Assembly (NCBI RefSeq): GCF_014644455.1
Contig: NZ_BMKS01000017.1
Coordinates: forward strand, 23,193 to 87,192
Length of the DNA stretch: 64,000 nucleotides
Direction: 5' to 3'
DNA from: Caldovatus sediminis
Lineage (GTDB): Bacteria > Pseudomonadota > Alphaproteobacteria > Acetobacterales > Acetobacteraceae
Shown here: positions 1 through 8,427 of the stretch, one piece after another
Layout of the letters: each line of letters begins with the position of its first letter
Numbering within the stretch: position 1 is the first letter of the stretch
The notes under the pieces: generated by a model
Told to the model about the DNA's origin: nothing
Seen by the model: the letters and a program-made list of their open reading frames with translations, nothing else
Databases searched by the model: none
Program-made: the position numbers and the translations under genes

Positions 1-73
1 GATGATCGCGCTCGACGGCGGGCAGCACCTGCAGTGGTCGCCCTCGCGCGCCGCCGGGACGGTGCCGGAATGA
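1..73 (+). CDS. SDR family oxidoreductase, C-terminal end only (partial)
   Basis: The window opens inside this gene. Only the last 23 codons are visible, ending with TGA at 71-73. The tail contains MIALDGGQHLQW, the usual C-terminal signature of short-chain dehydrogenases/reductases, where a D-G-G-x-x-L strand closes the Rossmann domain. Its stop overlaps the ATG of folB as ATGA, so the two are probably translationally coupled. An SDR beside folB could be a pteridine-type reductase acting with folate synthesis, but that is inferred from position only. The catalytic S-Y-K residues lie outside the window. Confidence 0.7.
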   Translation, partial: MIALDGGQHLQWSPSRAAGTVPE

Positions 74-501
74 GCGGCGACGCGGCGCGCGGCGAGGGCT
101 TCGCGCCGGACGCGGCGCGCGGGCTGCGCCTCGTCTTCGTGCGCGGGCTCGAGGTGCGCGCGCGCCTCGGCGTGCATCCGCACGAGGAGCGCGCGCCGCA
201 GCGCGTGCGCATCGCCATCGAGGCGGCGGTCGAGGACGACGCCGCGCCCGACGGCATCGGCGCCGATCGGCTCGCCCGCGTCGTGGACTACGGCCGGCTG
301 GCGGAGACGGCGCGGCGCGCCGCGACCGAGGGGCATGTGCGGCTGGCCGAGACGCTGGCCGAGCGCATCGCCCTCGCCGTGCTGGCCGAGCAGCCGCGGG
401 TGCGGGCGGTGCGGGTGACGGTCGAGAAGCCGGACGCCGTCGCCGACGCCGAGTCGGTCGGCGTCGCCGTCGAGCGGCAGCGGCGCCGGCAGCGACCTTA
501 G
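70..501 (+). CDS. folB: dihydroneopterin aldolase family protein FolB
   Basis: A 143-residue protein of the FolB family, which cleaves 7,8-dihydroneopterin to 6-hydroxymethyl-dihydropterin and glycolaldehyde in cytosolic folate biosynthesis. Family landmarks are the G-V-H-x-x-E-E segment at about residues 34-40 (conserved Glu), V-D-Y-G-R-L at 72-77 (normally V-N-Y), and V-T-V-E-K-P at 116-121 with the catalytic Lys120. The ATG at 70 is preferred over an upstream in-frame start at 34 because it overlaps the stop of the SDR gene as ATGA. About 18 N-terminal residues precede the domain, slightly longer than typical bacterial FolB (about 120 residues). Confidence 0.87.
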   Translation: MSGDAARGEGFAPDAARGLRLVFVRGLEVRARLGVHPHEERAPQRVRIAIEAAVEDDAAPDGIGADRLARVVDYGRLAETARRAATEGHVRLAETLAERIALAVLAEQPRVRAVRVTVEKPDAVADAESVGVAVERQRRRQRP

Positions 502-807
502 GCGGCCCTGGAAGGGTTCGGCGCACGTTTTGTCCACCGCCGTCACGGCTGCGCGAGCCGCCCACGCCGCGTCAATCGCGAAGTTGCTCTTGACGCATGA
601 CGCGAGCGGCCCGCAGTCGTAACTTAACGGTATTTCAACGGCTTAAGGAGCTGGTACGGGTTTGCACAAAAACCGGGCAGTCAAATGTGACCGGCGTGTG
701 ACCGCCGCCGGAACCGGATTGGGCAATCTCCTTCCACAGAGTTTTCCACAGCTTTGGTGGACAAGCGCGGGCTTGAGCCGCGCCTTCCGGCGGCATAGGT
801 CAGCGCC
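502..807. other. 306-bp intergenic region with DnaA-box-like sites and an AT-richer core
   Basis: No gene is seen here. The stretch 618-648 is clearly richer in A+T than its surroundings (it includes TTAACGGTATTTCAACGG). TTTTCCACA at 742-750 fits the relaxed DnaA-box pattern TTWTNCACA, and GTTTGCACA at 660-668 fits with one mismatch. A TTGACG hexamer at 590-595 resembles a -35 element, but no well-spaced -10 was found. The region must hold the uvrC promoter. Whether it also binds DnaA is open. Confidence 0.4.
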
Positions 808-2721
808 ATGGCAGCGGTGAACGAATCGGGGACAGGCCGGCGCGACGCCGCGCCCGTCCTCGAAGGCATGCGGGTGATCGAGACCGCGCTTCCGACCCTG
901 CCGCTCTCGCCGGGCGTCTATCGCATGCTCGATGCGCGCGGCGAGGCGCTCTATGTCGGCAAGGCGCGCGCCCTGCGCCGGCGGGTCGCCGCCTACACGC
1001 GGATCGGCCGCCTGCCCGAGCGCCTGCGCCGCATGGTGCACGAGACGCGCAGCCTGGAGGTGGTCACCACCGCCTCCGAGGCCGAGGCGCTGCTGCTCGA
1101 GGCCAACCTCATCAAGCGCCTGCGCCCGCGCTACAACATCGTGCTGCGGGACGACAAGTCCTACCCCTGGCTGGTGCTGACCGAGGACCACCCCTACCCG
1201 CAGATCGCCAAGCACCGCGGCGAGCGCCGCAAGGGCGCGAGCTACTTCGGCCCCTTCGCCTCGGCCTGGGCGGTGAACCAGACGCTGACCGCGCTGCAGC
1301 GCGTCTTCCTGCTGCGCTCCTGCCGCGACACGGTGTTCGAGAGCCGCGACCGGCCCTGCCTGCTCCACCAGATCCGGCGCTGCTCGGCGCCCTGCGTCGG
1401 GCGCATCGCGCGCGAGGACTACGCCGCGCTGGTGCGCGAGGCGAAGGAGTTCCTCTCCGGCGGCACGCCCTCCATCCAGCGGCGCCTGGCGCAGGAGATG
1501 GAGGAGGCGGCGGAGCGTCTCGAATTCGAGCGCGCCGCCGCGATCCGCGACCGCATCCGCGGCCTGACGCACGTGCAGGGGCGCGACCGGATCAACATGG
1601 AGGGCGTCGGCGACGCGGACGTGATCGCGCTGCACCAGCTCGCCGGCCAGTCCTGCGTGCAGGTCTTCTTCTTCCGCGGCGGCCGCAACAACGGCAACCG
1701 TCCGTTCTTCCTCAGCCACGCCAGGGCCGGGCAGCGCGAGGGCGAGGTCCTGCAGAGCTTCGTCGCCCAGCTCTACGACGACCTGGCGCCGCCGCCGCTC
1801 GTCCTGCTCAGCCACGAGCTGCCGGAGCAGGCGCTGGTCGCCGAGGCGCTCGCCACCCGCGCCGGCCGCAGGGTCGAGCTGCACCGGCCGCAGCGCGGCG
1901 ACAAGCGCGCCGCCGTCGAGCACGCCCTGGCCAACGCGCGCGAGGCGCTGGAGCGCCGCCTGGCCGAGGGCACGGCGCAGGAGGCGCTGCTGCAGGGCGT
2001 GGCGAAGCTGTTCGACCTCCCCTCCGCGCCGGAGCGGATCGAGGTCTACGACAACAGCCACATCCAGGGCGCCAACGCCTACGGCGTGATGATCGCCGCC
2101 GGCCCGGCCGGCTTCCTCAAGCACGCCTACCGCAAGTTCGGCATCAGGGGCCCCGCGAGGCCGGGCGACGACTTCGCCATGATGCGCGAGGTGTTCGAGC
2201 GCCGCTTCGGCCGCGCCGCGAAGGAGGACCCGCTGCGCGAATCCGGCGCCTGGCCCGACCTCGTGCTGATTGATGGCGGCCTCGGCCAGCTCAACGCCGC
2301 GCGCGCGGTGCTGAACGAGCTCGGCTGCCACGACCTCCCGGTGGTCGCCATCGCGAAGGGCGCGGACCGCGACGCCGGGCGCGAATGGTTCCACCAGGCG
2401 GGACGCGCGCCCTTCCAGCTCCCGCCGCGCGATCCGGTTCTCTACTATCTGCAGCGCCTGCGCGACGAGGCGCACCGCTTCGCCGTCACCACGCACCGCG
2501 CCGGCCGCTCGAGATCGCTGGTGCGGAGCGAGCTCGACGAGGTGCCGGGCGTCGGCCCCGCGACCAAGCGCGCGCTGCTGAACCATTTCGGCTCGGTGCG
2601 CGCCGTCAAGCAGGCCGGCCTTGCCGATCTCGAGAACTGCCCCGGCGTCGGGGCGGCGCTGGCGCGGCGCATCCACGGGCATTTCCACCCCGGCGCCGTC
2701 GCCGCTAGAACCCCCGGCTGA
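808..2721 (+). CDS. uvrC: excinuclease ABC subunit UvrC
   Basis: A 637-residue UvrC, the dual-incision nuclease of nucleotide excision repair, recruited by UvrB to make the 3' and then the 5' cut around a lesion. The N-terminal GIY-YIG domain is visible (PGVY at about 35-38, LYVGKA at 48-53). It is followed by a UvrB-interacting UVR helix pair around 225-255, an RNase H-like endonuclease half (VYDNSH, then LVLIDGG) and a C-terminal helix-hairpin-helix pair with [13 protein letters not shown] and [12 protein letters not shown]. Length is normal for the family. The start at 808 lies about 20 residues upstream of the conserved part, and no strong ribosome-binding site was found. pgsA follows after 29 bp, giving the common uvrC-pgsA pair. 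Confidence 0.97.
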   Translation: MAAVNESGTGRRDAAPVLEGMRVIETALPTLPLSPGVYRMLDARGEALYVGKARALRRRVAAYTRIGRLPERLRRMVHETRSLEVVTTASEAEALLLEANLIKRLRPRYNIVLRDDKSYPWLVLTEDHPYPQIAKHRGERRKGASYFGPFASAWAVNQTLTALQRVFLLRSCRDTVFESRDRPCLLHQIRRCSAPCVGRIAREDYAALVREAKEFLSGGTPSIQRRLAQEMEEAAERLEFERAAAIRDRIRGLTHVQGRDRINMEGVGDADVIALHQLAGQSCVQVFFFRGGRNNGNRPFFLSHARAGQREGEVLQSFVAQLYDDLAPPPLVLLSHELPEQALVAEALATRAGRRVELHRPQRGDKRAAVEHALANAREALERRLAEGTAQEALLQGVAKLFDLPSAPERIEVYDNSHIQGANAYGVMIAAGPAGFLKHAYRKFGIRGPARPGDDFAMMREVFERRFGRAAKEDPLRESGAWPDLVLIDGGLGQLNAARAVLNELGCHDLPVVAIAKGADRDAGREWFHQAGRAPFQLPPRDPVLYYLQRLRDEAHRFAVTTHRAGRSRSLVRSELDEVPGVGPATKRALLNHFGSVRAVKQAGLADLENCPGVGAALARRIHGHFHPGAVAARTPG

Positions 2722-2750
2722 ACCGCACCCGAGCGCCGCCGGACAGCCCC

Positions 2751-3434
2751 GTGCCGACCGACCTTCCGAACCTGCTCACCCTCTCGCGCATCGCCGCGAT
2801 CCCGCTCGTGGTGCTGTTCGCCTCGCTCGAGCGGCCCTGGGCGGACCTCGCCGCCTGCGTCGTCTTCTCCCTCGCCGCCATCACCGACTACTTCGACGGC
2901 AGGATCGCGCGGCAGCGCCGGCAGATCAGCTCCTTCGGGCGCATGCTCGACCCGATCGCCGACAAGCTGCTGGTCGGCGCGGCGCTGATGCTGCTCGCCG
3001 GGCACGGCCGGCTCTCGGACTACGGGCTGTATCCCGCGATCGTGATCCTGCTGCGCGAGATCCTGGTCTCGGGCCTGCGCGAGTTCCTCGCCGGCATCAG
3101 GCTCGGCCTGCCGGTGACGCGGCTGGCCAAGTGGAAGACGGGATTCCAGATGGGCGCGCTGGGCACGCTGCTCGCCGGCGACTCCGGGGCGGGGGTGATC
3201 TTCCTCGACGTCCTGCCCATCTCGCTCATCGGCGAGGCGATGCTGTGGACCGCGGCGGTGCTGACCCTGGCGACCGGTTGGGACTACCTCCAGGCCGGGC
3301 TGCGCCACGCGGCGGGCGAGCGCCATGCGGCGGCCGCGTCATCGGCGCACCATCCCGGCCCGGTCGAGGCGCTGCCCGCCGCCGGCGCGGCGCGCCCGGT
3401 CGAGGCCACCGATCCGCCCGCGGTGCGGCCTTGA
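2751..3434 (+). CDS. pgsA: CDP-diacylglycerol--glycerol-3-phosphate 3-phosphatidyltransferase
   Basis: A 227-residue inner-membrane CDP-alcohol phosphatidyltransferase that makes phosphatidylglycerol phosphate, the precursor of phosphatidylglycerol and cardiolipin. The family signature D-x2-D-G-x2-A-R-x8-G-x3-D-x3-D is complete: D46, D49-G50, A53-R54, G63, D67 and D71. Several hydrophobic segments follow. The start is GTG at 2751, placing PTDLPNLLTLSR at the N-terminus as in relatives. The last 35 or so residues are Ala/Pro-rich and look unconserved. It lies directly downstream of uvrC on the same strand. Confidence 0.93.
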   Translation: MPTDLPNLLTLSRIAAIPLVVLFASLERPWADLAACVVFSLAAITDYFDGRIARQRRQISSFGRMLDPIADKLLVGAALMLLAGHGRLSDYGLYPAIVILLREILVSGLREFLAGIRLGLPVTRLAKWKTGFQMGALGTLLAGDSGAGVIFLDVLPISLIGEAMLWTAAVLTLATGWDYLQAGLRHAAGERHAAAASSAHHPGPVEALPAAGAARPVEATDPPAVRP

Positions 3435-3504
3435 GCGGCCCGGACCGGCGGCGCATGGTGCGGGGCGGCGGCGAGCCGGAGGGACCTGGGGGAGCGCGGG
3501 CGGC

Positions 3505-4197
3505 ATGATCGGCGACGGCGGCAAGGGAATGGTGGCGGCGCTGGCGAGCGGCGATGCCGGAGCGCGACGACGCGCCGTCGCGGCCGGCGTCCTGGCGGCG
3601 TCCGCGCTGGCCCTGCCGGGCTGCGCGGCGCTCGACGTCACGCCCCCCTGGGCGCCCGTGGGCGCCCGCGTGGTGGACATGGACAGCCTGACGGTGCGGC
3701 GCGTCACCGGCGGCGGGGCCGCCGAGGTGCCCGTCCCGCCGCTGACCCCCGAGCCGGGCGACATATGGCCGCTCCAGGAGGCGCCGCGGGTCACCCTCGC
3801 CGATCCGGCTGACGCCCTGCGCGACATCCCGCCCTACCGGCCCGAGGGGATGCGCGCCGAGCCGCCTCCGCCTGCCGAGCAGCGACCCCCGCCCCCGGCG
3901 CGGCGCCCGGCGCGCCGCGGCAGCTCCTCGGCCCCGCCGCCACCGCCGGAGCCGAGAGCCGAGCTTCGCCTCCCGGCGCAGCCGCCGGCCCTGCCGGTGA
4001 CGCCCCCTCCGGCGCGGGTCGAGGGGCGCGTCATCCCCTATCCGGGCGGCCAGGCGGTCACGACGGGCGGGACGGAGCAGTACCAGACCTTCGGTGAGCC
4101 CGGCACCGCCGGGGGCGGCGTCGCCGTCCCCGAAGGCCCGACGACGGTCCTGATCGGGCCCGACGGGCGGGTGCGGGTCGTGCCGACGCCGCGCTGA
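3505..4197 (+). CDS. proline-rich putative lipoprotein
   Basis: A 230-residue protein that I do not recognise as a named family. Starting at ATG 3505, it has an Arg-containing N-terminus, a hydrophobic stretch (about 24-36) and a lipobox L-P-G-C with Cys40, which suggests lipidation by signal peptidase II and membrane anchoring. The middle (about 100-175) is dominated by Pro and Ala with runs of P, probably a disordered spacer. The C-terminus carries YPGGQ and TVLIGPDGRVRVVP segments. The frame stays open upstream to 3325, but that part overlaps pgsA and lacks homology-like character. Role unknown. Confidence 0.65.
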   Translation: MIGDGGKGMVAALASGDAGARRRAVAAGVLAASALALPGCAALDVTPPWAPVGARVVDMDSLTVRRVTGGGAAEVPVPPLTPEPGDIWPLQEAPRVTLADPADALRDIPPYRPEGMRAEPPPPAEQRPPPPARRPARRGSSSAPPPPPEPRAELRLPAQPPALPVTPPPARVEGRVIPYPGGQAVTTGGTEQYQTFGEPGTAGGGVAVPEGPTTVLIGPDGRVRVVPTPR

Positions 4198-4279
4198 GCG
4201 GGCGCCGCCGGATGCCGCCGACCCCGCCCCGCCTCCCGACCCCGGCGCGACCGGTGCGCGGCGCGTGAGGGAGAGCCCG

Positions 4280-4531
4280 ATGCGCGTGCTCTATTTCGCC
4301 TGGCTGCGGCAGAAGGTCGGCGTCGCCGAGGAGGAGGCCGCGCCGCCTGCGGACGTGCGCGACGTCGCGGGCCTGATCCGCTGGCTCGCCGCGCGCAGCC
4401 CCGGCCACGCCGCCGCCTTCGCCGATCCGCGCCAGGTGCGCGCGGCGGTGAACCAGGAATTCGCCACCCCCGACACGCCGGTCGCGCCGGGCGACGAGGT
4501 GGCGTTCTTCCCGCCGGTGACGGGAGGCTGA
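4280..4531 (+). CDS. moaD: molybdopterin synthase sulfur carrier subunit MoaD
   Basis: An 83-residue ubiquitin-fold protein ending in the diagnostic Gly-Gly (FFPPVTGG). After thiocarboxylation this terminus donates sulfur to precursor Z in molybdenum cofactor synthesis, with MoaE as partner. The ATG at 4280 follows a GGGAGAG ribosome-binding site and gives MRVLYFAWLRQKVG, the usual start of the family. A GTG 15 bp upstream (4265) is less likely. moaE starts 8 bp after its stop. Confidence 0.93.
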   Translation: MRVLYFAWLRQKVGVAEEEAAPPADVRDVAGLIRWLAARSPGHAAAFADPRQVRAAVNQEFATPDTPVAPGDEVAFFPPVTGG

Positions 4532-4539
4532 GACAGGCC

Positions 4540-5040
4540 ATGGCGACGGTCCGGGTGCAGGAGGCGCTGTTCGACCTGGCGGCGGAGACCGCCGCGCTGA
4601 CCGCCGGGCGCAGCGATGTCGGCGCCGTGGCGAGCTTCCTCGGCGTCTGCCGCGCCGACGACGGGCTCAGCGCGATGGTGCTCGAGCACTATCCGGCGAT
4701 GACCGAGCGCGCGCTGCGGCGCATCGCGGCGGAGGCCGAGGCGCGCTGGCCGCTCACCGGCTGCACGGTGATCCACCGGGTCGGACGCATCCTGGCCGGC
4801 GAGCCGATCGTGCTGGTGCTGACCGCGAGCGCGCATCGCGCCGCGGCGCTCGAGAGCTGCGCCTTCCTGATCGACTGGCTCAAGACCCGCGCCCCGTTCT
4901 GGAAGTGCGAGGAATTCGCGGACGGCGAGCGGCGCTGGGTCGCGGCGCGCGCGGAGGACGAGGCGGCGGCGGCGCGCTGGGGCGGGGCGGGCGCGGATGC
5001 GCCGGCCCGCCGACGGGAACCGGAACGCGCGGCCGGATGA
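4540..5040 (+). CDS. moaE: molybdopterin synthase catalytic subunit MoaE
   Basis: A 166-residue MoaE, the catalytic large subunit that converts cyclic pyranopterin monophosphate to molybdopterin using sulfur from MoaD. It contains the family segments VGAVASFLGVCR, LEHYPAMTE, VIHRVGRILAGEPIV and KTRAPFWKCEEF, the last carrying the conserved active-site lysines. It is operonic with moaD. Its TGA overlaps the ATG of the next membrane-protein gene as ATGA. A SorA-type molybdoenzyme encoded about 31 kb downstream is one likely consumer of the cofactor. Confidence 0.95.
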   Translation: MATVRVQEALFDLAAETAALTAGRSDVGAVASFLGVCRADDGLSAMVLEHYPAMTERALRRIAAEAEARWPLTGCTVIHRVGRILAGEPIVLVLTASAHRAAALESCAFLIDWLKTRAPFWKCEEFADGERRWVAARAEDEAAAARWGGAGADAPARRREPERAAG

Positions 5041-6539
5041 TCGCGCCGCCCACGCGCTCGCGCGCGGGCGGCGTCCTCGCCGTGATCGCCGGCGCGGCGC
5101 TGCTGGTCTGGCCGGCCTTCCTCAACGGCTACCCGATCGTCTTCAGCGACACCGGGGCCTTCCTCGCGCAGACCCTCGTGCCGCTGATGATCTGGGACAA
5201 GCCCTACGTCTACGGGCCGTTCCTCCACCTGTTCCACCAGCGCCTCTCGCTCTGGGGACCGCTCGTCGCGCAGGGCCTGGTCCTGTCGCACCTGCTGTGG
5301 GTGACGCAGCGCGCGCTGCGCGGCACCGCCTCGCCCGCGGGCCACCTGGCGGTGACGGCCGGCCTCGCGGCGCTGACGAGCGCGCCCTGGACGGCGGCCT
5401 TCCTGATGCCGGACCTCTTCGCGCCGGTGACGGTGCTCGGCCTGTTCCTGCTCGGCCTGGCGCGCGACCGGCTCGGCCGCGGCGAGGCGTGGTATCTCGG
5501 CGCGCTCGCCACCCTCGCGATCGCCTCGCATCTCGCGCATCTCGTTGTCGCGGCGGGCGTGATCGCGGCCGTGTCCGTGCTGAGCCGGCGGGCGCGTCCG
5601 GCGCTGCGCGCCGTGGCGCCGCTCGGCGCGGCGCTGGCGCTGCTGCTCGCGAGCAACGCGATCGGGCATGGCCGGCTCGCGGTCTCGCCCTACGGCGCGA
5701 CCTTCCTGCTGGCGCGGCTGCAGGACGACGGACCGGCGACGCGCACGCTGCGCGCGCTCTGCCCCGGCGCCGGCTGGCGGCTCTGCGGCTTCCTCGACCG
5801 CCTGCCGATGGATTCGGACGAGTTCCTGTGGTCGCCCGAAAGCCCGCTCTACCGCGAGCCGGACGGCACGCCGCTGCCGGGGGGCATGCCCGGCGGCGCG
5901 CGGATGGCGCCGGAGGCGCAGGCAATCCTGGCCGCGACGCTCCGGCGCGAGCCGCTCGGCGTGGCGGCGGCGATGCTGCGCAACACGCTGCGGCAGCTGC
6001 TCGCCGCGCGGGTCGGCGACACGCTGCACGACCGCTTCCTCGCCCTGATCCCCGGACGCGAGATCGCCGCGCATTTCCCGGCGCGCGAGCTGGCGGCCTA
6101 CCGCGCGGGGGCGCAGAAGCGCGGCGTGCTGGAGGCGCGGGCGGCGCCCTTGCTCGCGCCGCACCTGCCGGTGCTGGTCCTGGCCGCCCTGCTGCTGCCG
6201 CTCGCCCTGTGGCGGGCGGCGCGGGCGGGGGAGGGGCTCCGGCTCGGGCTGCTGGCCTGCGTGCTGGCCGGGCTCCTCGCCAACGCCTTCGCCACGGGCG
6301 CGCTGAGCGGGCCGCACGACCGCTACCAGGCGCGCATCGTCTGGCTGCTGCCGCTTGCCGTCGGGCTGACGCTGTGGCCGGCGGCCGGGGAGGGGGGAGG
6401 GCGGGTCCGGGCGGCCGCGGCGCAGGAGGGGCGCGCGGGGTGCCCGGCTGGAACCGCCGGTGGAAACATGCGCCTGCGGAAAGGCGCGGCGGAGCGGGAG
6501 GAAGAGGGTTCCCTTCTTCTAGTATCCAGTATTCATTGA
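5037..6539 (+). CDS. multi-pass inner-membrane protein, function unknown
   Basis: A 500-residue protein with roughly nine or ten hydrophobic segments, concentrated in residues 10-230 and 375-460. They are separated by a large hydrophilic loop (about 235-370) that contains several cysteines. N-terminal segments such as FLNGYPIVFSDTGAFL recall polyprenyl-linked glycosyltransferase-type membrane proteins, but I cannot assign a family. The ATG at 5037 overlaps the moaE stop (ATGA). The final 50 or so residues are charged and Gly-rich and end in an AT-richer patch that probably contains the next gene's promoter, so the true C-terminus could be shorter in relatives. Confidence 0.7.
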   Translation: MIAPPTRSRAGGVLAVIAGAALLVWPAFLNGYPIVFSDTGAFLAQTLVPLMIWDKPYVYGPFLHLFHQRLSLWGPLVAQGLVLSHLLWVTQRALRGTASPAGHLAVTAGLAALTSAPWTAAFLMPDLFAPVTVLGLFLLGLARDRLGRGEAWYLGALATLAIASHLAHLVVAAGVIAAVSVLSRRARPALRAVAPLGAALALLLASNAIGHGRLAVSPYGATFLLARLQDDGPATRTLRALCPGAGWRLCGFLDRLPMDSDEFLWSPESPLYREPDGTPLPGGMPGGARMAPEAQAILAATLRREPLGVAAAMLRNTLRQLLAARVGDTLHDRFLALIPGREIAAHFPARELAAYRAGAQKRGVLEARAAPLLAPHLPVLVLAALLLPLALWRAARAGEGLRLGLLACVLAGLLANAFATGALSGPHDRYQARIVWLLPLAVGLTLWPAAGEGGGRVRAAAAQEGRAGCPAGTAGGNMRLRKGAAEREEEGSLLLVSSIH

Positions 6540-6591
6540 TCGCATATTCGTGATCCGCCATCGCAGCCGACCGCGTAAGGGGGGCCCCGCC

Positions 6592-8226
6592 TTGCCCGAC
6601 TCCCACTTCGCCGCCGACGCCACCCAGACACAGGGCGCCGCCCCGCCGCCCCCCGCCCCGTCCGGCGCGACGGGCCGGCGCGGCGCAGACCCGGCCGCCG
6701 ACCCCGCATCCGCCGACCCCGCCCCGGCGACCGGCGACGCCGCCCTGCTCTTCGGCGCCGGGGACGACCAGCCGCCGCTCTGGCTCTGGCTCTCCATCGA
6801 GCCCGAGGAGGTGACGGCGCTCGAGCGCGCGCTGCTCGCCCACATCCGCTCGCCGCTCTTCCCCGCCCGCTTCGGCGAGCGCATCGCGGGGCCGGGCGAC
6901 GACGCCGGCCTGCTCGACTTCGCCCGCCGCTTCGCTCCCGTCGCGCCGCGATTCGCGCACGGGCCGGACCTGGTCCTCGCCGCGCTGCGCGTGGTCGCCG
7001 AGCGCGGCGCCAGCCTCGCGACCGCCCGCGCCGCCGCGCTCGCCTGCGTCGAGGCGCTGCTGCTGCGCCTGCACGGCCAGGCCCGGGCCCTGGCGGGCGA
7101 GGGCGCCCAGGACGCGGAGCCGCGGCTGCGCCGCTTCGTCCTCGCCGCCCGCCTCGCCGCCGATCTCTGGGTGCGCTTCGTCCCTCCCGTGGAGAGCGGC
7201 CAGCCGCTGGCCGAGCGGCTGGCCCAGGCCGTCGGCATCGCCCTGGCCGGTCGCGGCGCGGCGGGAGCCGGCGCGCCAGGGGCCGAGGCCTCGGGACCGG
7301 CCACGGCGGCTGCCGAGCGCGCGGCGGAGGCGGGGCCGGACCCCGCAGGCGTCACCGTCCTCCAGCCCTTCGAGCCGCCCAACGACCGGGCGGAGTGGGA
7401 CGCCTACCGTCCGCTCCAGGCGCCGCTGCCGCTGCGCCGGGTGCCGCGCGACGCCGCGGCCCGCCTCGCCGCGCTGGCGGAGAGCGCGCCCGGCTTCGCC
7501 GCGCCGCTCGCCGAGATCCGCCGCGCCCTCGCGCTCGCCGCCCATGCCGGGCGCGCGGCGCCGCGGCTGCGCCCGATCCTGCTCGTCGGCCCGCCTGGCG
7601 TCGGCAAGACCTGGTTCGCGCGGCGCGTGGCGCAGGCGCTTGATCTGCCCTTCTCCGCGCTCAACCTCGGCGGGGCCACCGACAACCGCAGCCTCGCCGG
7701 CACCGCGCGCGGCTGGTCCGGCGCCACCCCCGCCTGGCCGATCGCCGAGATCGCCCGGCTCGGCGCGCCCAACCCGGTCTTCTTCCTCGACGAGGTGGAG
7801 AAGGCCGGCGGCTCGCGCGACAGCAACGGCCGCGCCCACGACACGCTGCTCGCCATGGTCGAGCCCGAGAGCGCCGGCGCCTGGTTCGACGAGTGCCTGC
7901 GCACCACGGCCGACCTGCGCCACGTGCTGTGGATCCTGGCGGCGAACGAGACGCGCGGCATCCCGGCGCCGCTGCTCTCGCGCCTCTCCGTCCACCGGAT
8001 CGAGCCGCCGCCGGCCAGCGCCTTCGCGGCGACGCTCGAGGGGCTGCGCGGCGCGGTGGCGGAGGACCTCGGCTGCGCCCCCGCCGACCTGCCCGAACTC
8101 GAGCCGGAGACCTTGGCAGCGCTCCGCCGGAGCTTCGCGGGGCACCGCAATCTCCGCCGCCTGCGCACGCAGCTCGAGGAGTGCCTCGGCCTCGCCGCCG
8201 AGGCGGCGCTCGCCGCCGCGCACTGA
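6592..8226 (+). CDS. Lon-like AAA+ ATPase lacking a protease domain
   Basis: A 544-residue protein with a Pro/Ala-rich N-terminus, an alpha-helical middle region, and one C-terminal AAA+ module. Walker A is GPPGVGKT (residues 333-340) and Walker B is VFFLDE (396-401). LWILAANE follows as sensor 1 and LSRLSVHRIEPPP as the arginine-finger region. The module resembles that of Lon/ClpX-type unfoldases, but no serine-lysine protease domain follows, so a chaperone or remodelling role is inferred. I chose the TTG at 6592 because AAGGGGGG sits about 8 bp upstream. A GTG at 6550 is in frame but has no ribosome-binding site. AT-richer sequence at 6518-6552 may be its promoter. Confidence 0.72.
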   Translation: MPDSHFAADATQTQGAAPPPPAPSGATGRRGADPAADPASADPAPATGDAALLFGAGDDQPPLWLWLSIEPEEVTALERALLAHIRSPLFPARFGERIAGPGDDAGLLDFARRFAPVAPRFAHGPDLVLAALRVVAERGASLATARAAALACVEALLLRLHGQARALAGEGAQDAEPRLRRFVLAARLAADLWVRFVPPVESGQPLAERLAQAVGIALAGRGAAGAGAPGAEASGPATAAAERAAEAGPDPAGVTVLQPFEPPNDRAEWDAYRPLQAPLPLRRVPRDAAARLAALAESAPGFAAPLAEIRRALALAAHAGRAAPRLRPILLVGPPGVGKTWFARRVAQALDLPFSALNLGGATDNRSLAGTARGWSGATPAWPIAEIARLGAPNPVFFLDEVEKAGGSRDSNGRAHDTLLAMVEPESAGAWFDECLRTTADLRHVLWILAANETRGIPAPLLSRLSVHRIEPPPASAFAATLEGLRGAVAEDLGCAPADLPELEPETLAALRRSFAGHRNLRRLRTQLEECLGLAAEAALAAAH

Positions 8227-8427
8227 CCGGCGCCGGTCGCGGCGGCGGCGTGCCCGACCCCTTCCTCGAGGGCGGGACGGTGCGCGCGGGCGCGATGCGG
8301 CGCGGCTCCATGGGTCCGGTCCAGGCGGAGGGGGGCGCCATGCGGGACGTTTGGCCTGCCCGCACGCCGGGATGGAGAATCCGACCGGCCCGCGCCGGCC
8401 AGCACGGGCGAAGGTCGGGAGGGAACG

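Noticed and set aside
643..2688. 681-codon minus-strand frame opposite uvrC
   Set aside because: It is composed of His/Arg/Gly-rich antisense sequence. uvrC on the plus strand has every expected domain.
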